Shown piece after piece: positions 5,318 to 6,459 of a stretch of DNA of 6,459 nucleotides. This DNA comes from Parvularculaceae bacterium UBA4496. GTDB lineage: Bacteria > Pseudomonadota > Alphaproteobacteria > Caulobacterales > Parvularculaceae. Both the position numbers and the translations under genes were made by a program. Within the stretch, counting starts at the first letter, position 1; each line of letters begins with the position of its first letter. The notes beneath the pieces are model-generated. The model saw only the letters and a list, made by a program, of their open reading frames with translations. It did no database searches and was not told the origin of the DNA. The stretch lies in assembly GCA_002388885.1 (NCBI GenBank), contig DGNI01000060.1:29094-35552 (forward strand). Reading direction: 5' to 3'.

Positions 5318-6459
5318 TCAATCGCCAGTTTTTTCCCGGCGCTTTTTCTCCCAGTATTCGAGGCGCTTGGCGATTTCCTTGTCGAAGCCGTATTGCGACG
5401 GCTGATAAAATCGCCGCCGCTCCATATCCGGCGGAAAGTAATTAAGGCCGGCGAAATTATCCTCCGCATCATGGTCGTAAACATAGCCCTCGGAATAGCC
5501 GAGGTTCTTCATCAGCTTCGTTGGGGCGTTCATGGCGTGCGGCGGCGGCATGAGTGAACTCGTATCGCGTGCGGCGGCTTTCGCCTGCTTGAACGCCACA
5601 TGCGAGCGGTTGGATTTCGGCGCCGCGCCGAGATAGGCGACCAGCTGGCCGATGGCGATCTCGCCTTCGGGCTGACCGAGAAATTCATAGGCGTCTCTTG
5701 CGGCGATGGCGAGCGGCAGCGCCTGCGGGTCCGCATTGCCGATGTCTTCGGACGCAATGACGATGAGACGGCGCAGGATAAACCGCGGGTCCTCGCCGCC
5801 AGCGAGCATGCGCGCGGCCCAGTAAAGCGCAGCGTCCACATCAGAACCGCGGATGGATTTTTGCAGCGCGCTGGCAAGATTGTAGTGCGACTCCTGCCCC
5901 TTGTCGTAAACCGGCGCCCGGCGCTGAACGAGCTCTGCAAGCTCTTTCGGCTTAATGGCTTCGCGGTCTTCGGGTTCGGCAAAAATTTCCTCTGCCAGGT
6001 TCAGAACGAACCGCCCGTCGCCATCGGCCATATTGCGCAAGGCGGCGCGCGCATCGTCTGTCAGCGGCAGGTCACGCCCCTCTTCGGTTTCCGCACGTTT
6101 CAACAGCTTTTCCAGCGCCTCATCGTCGAGGCGGTTGAGCGTAAACACCTGCGCACGCGACAGCAGCGCTGCGTTCAGTTCAAATGACGGGTTTTCTGTG
6201 GTGGCGCCCACAAGCGTGATGACGCCCGCCTCCACATGGGGCAGGAAGCCGTCCTGCTGCGCCTTGTTGAAGCGGTGAATCTCGTCAACGAACAGCAGCG
6301 TACCCTTCCCCGCCGCACGACGCGCCTTGGCGCGCTCGAAAACTTTGCGCAGATCGGCGACGCCGGAAAAGATCGCCGAAATCTGCTCAAACGCGAGATC
6401 CGTTTCGCCCGCGAGAAGCCGCGCGACCGTGGTCTTGCCCGTGCCGGGCGGCCCCCAGA
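5318..6459 (-). CDS. rarA: Replication-associated recombination protein A (RarA/MgsA), N-terminus outside window
   Basis: RarA is a AAA+ ATPase of the clamp-loader clade (MgsA/WRNIP1) that acts at stalled or gapped replication forks with SSB and the replisome. The frame is open from the window edge (first full codon TGG at 6457-6455) to TGA 5320-5318, giving 379 residues. An apparent start at GTG 6235 is internal. Walker A GPPGTGKTT is encoded at 6454-6428, Walker B LLFVDEIH at 6298-6275, and the sensor-1 block GATTENPSF follows, with LLSR carrying a likely arginine finger. Further on come KGQESHYNLASALQKSIRGSD, WAARMLAGGED, ASEDIGNADPQAL and PPHAMNAPTKLMK, all typical of the RarA tetramerisation region, ending in the FYQPSQYGFDKEI and KRLEYWEKKRRE tail. 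About 55-65 N-terminal residues are missing relative to full-length proteins of roughly 440. It lies 154 bases upstream of the hydroxylase operon, separated by the large palindrome. Identification is very secure. Confidence 0.96.
   Translation of the reverse strand, partial: WGPPGTGKTTVARLLAGETDLAFEQISAIFSGVADLRKVFERAKARRAAGKGTLLFVDEIHRFNKAQQDGFLPHVEAGVITLVGATTENPSFELNAALLSRAQVFTLNRLDDEALEKLLKRAETEEGRDLPLTDDARAALRNMADGDGRFVLNLAEEIFAEPEDREAIKPKELAELVQRRAPVYDKGQESHYNLASALQKSIRGSDVDAALYWAARMLAGGEDPRFILRRLIVIASEDIGNADPQALPLAIAARDAYEFLGQPEGEIAIGQLVAYLGAAPKSNRSHVAFKQAKAAARDTSSLMPPPHAMNAPTKLMKNLGYSEGYVYDHDAEDNFAGLNYFPPDMERRRFYQPSQYGFDKEIAKRLEYWEKKRREKTGD

Noticed and set aside
5600..6187. 195-residue plus-strand open frame opposite rarA
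   Set aside because: It lies antisense to well-conserved rarA codons, has no recognisable motif, and is explained by GC-rich codon bias.
5318..6235. rarA as a complete 305-residue gene starting at GTG 6235
   Set aside because: The frame stays open to the window edge and encodes Walker A and Walker B upstream, so the gene is partial and this GTG is an internal valine codon.

Overview
The window reads as an ordinary chromosomal segment of a GC-rich alphaproteobacterium. The best taxonomic clue is an ATP12-type F1-ATPase assembly chaperone, a family essentially confined to Alphaproteobacteria and mitochondria. It sits in a rarA / crcB / rluC-like / atp12 neighbourhood that I remember from many alphaproteobacterial genomes (recalled, not searched). 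A periplasmic EF-hand protein and a repeat built from 'CATCCTGAGG'-type motifs fit the same group. I cannot name a genus.

Layout, left to right. Positions 1-246 (+) hold the C-terminal end of lipB (lipoate biosynthesis), cut by the window edge. Positions 289-1305 (+) encode a dihydroflavonol-reductase-like extended SDR oxidoreductase. Positions 1396-2154 (+) encode a secreted, acidic protein with two clear EF-hand loops. Positions 2155-2313 separate convergent genes and hold two related palindromes in inverted orientation, a REP/BIME-like pair with compensatory stem changes. All remaining genes are on the minus strand. In transcription order they are rarA (5318 to the right edge, N-terminus missing), a 123-bp composite palindrome (5180-5302), a sterol-desaturase/fatty-acid-hydroxylase-family membrane protein (4378-5163), crcB/fluC fluoride channel (3995-4378), an RluA-family 23S rRNA pseudouridine synthase with S4 domain (3018-3998), and atp12 (2314-3021).

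The last four minus-strand genes are fused end to end by stop/start overlaps (TAATG, ATGA, ATGA), so they almost certainly form one translationally coupled operon. It combines a membrane lipid-type hydroxylase, fluoride export, rRNA modification and F1-ATPase assembly. No single pathway joins these; the arrangement looks like a housekeeping operon. The hydroxylase is the member I would not expect there.

I found no phage, transposase, CRISPR, toxin-antitoxin or defence genes and no tRNA or rRNA. No gene-free stretch exceeds 300 bases; the two longest gaps (159 and 154 bases) are largely taken up by palindromic repeats. Those repeats are the most interesting non-coding content. I do not see an undescribed multi-gene system here.
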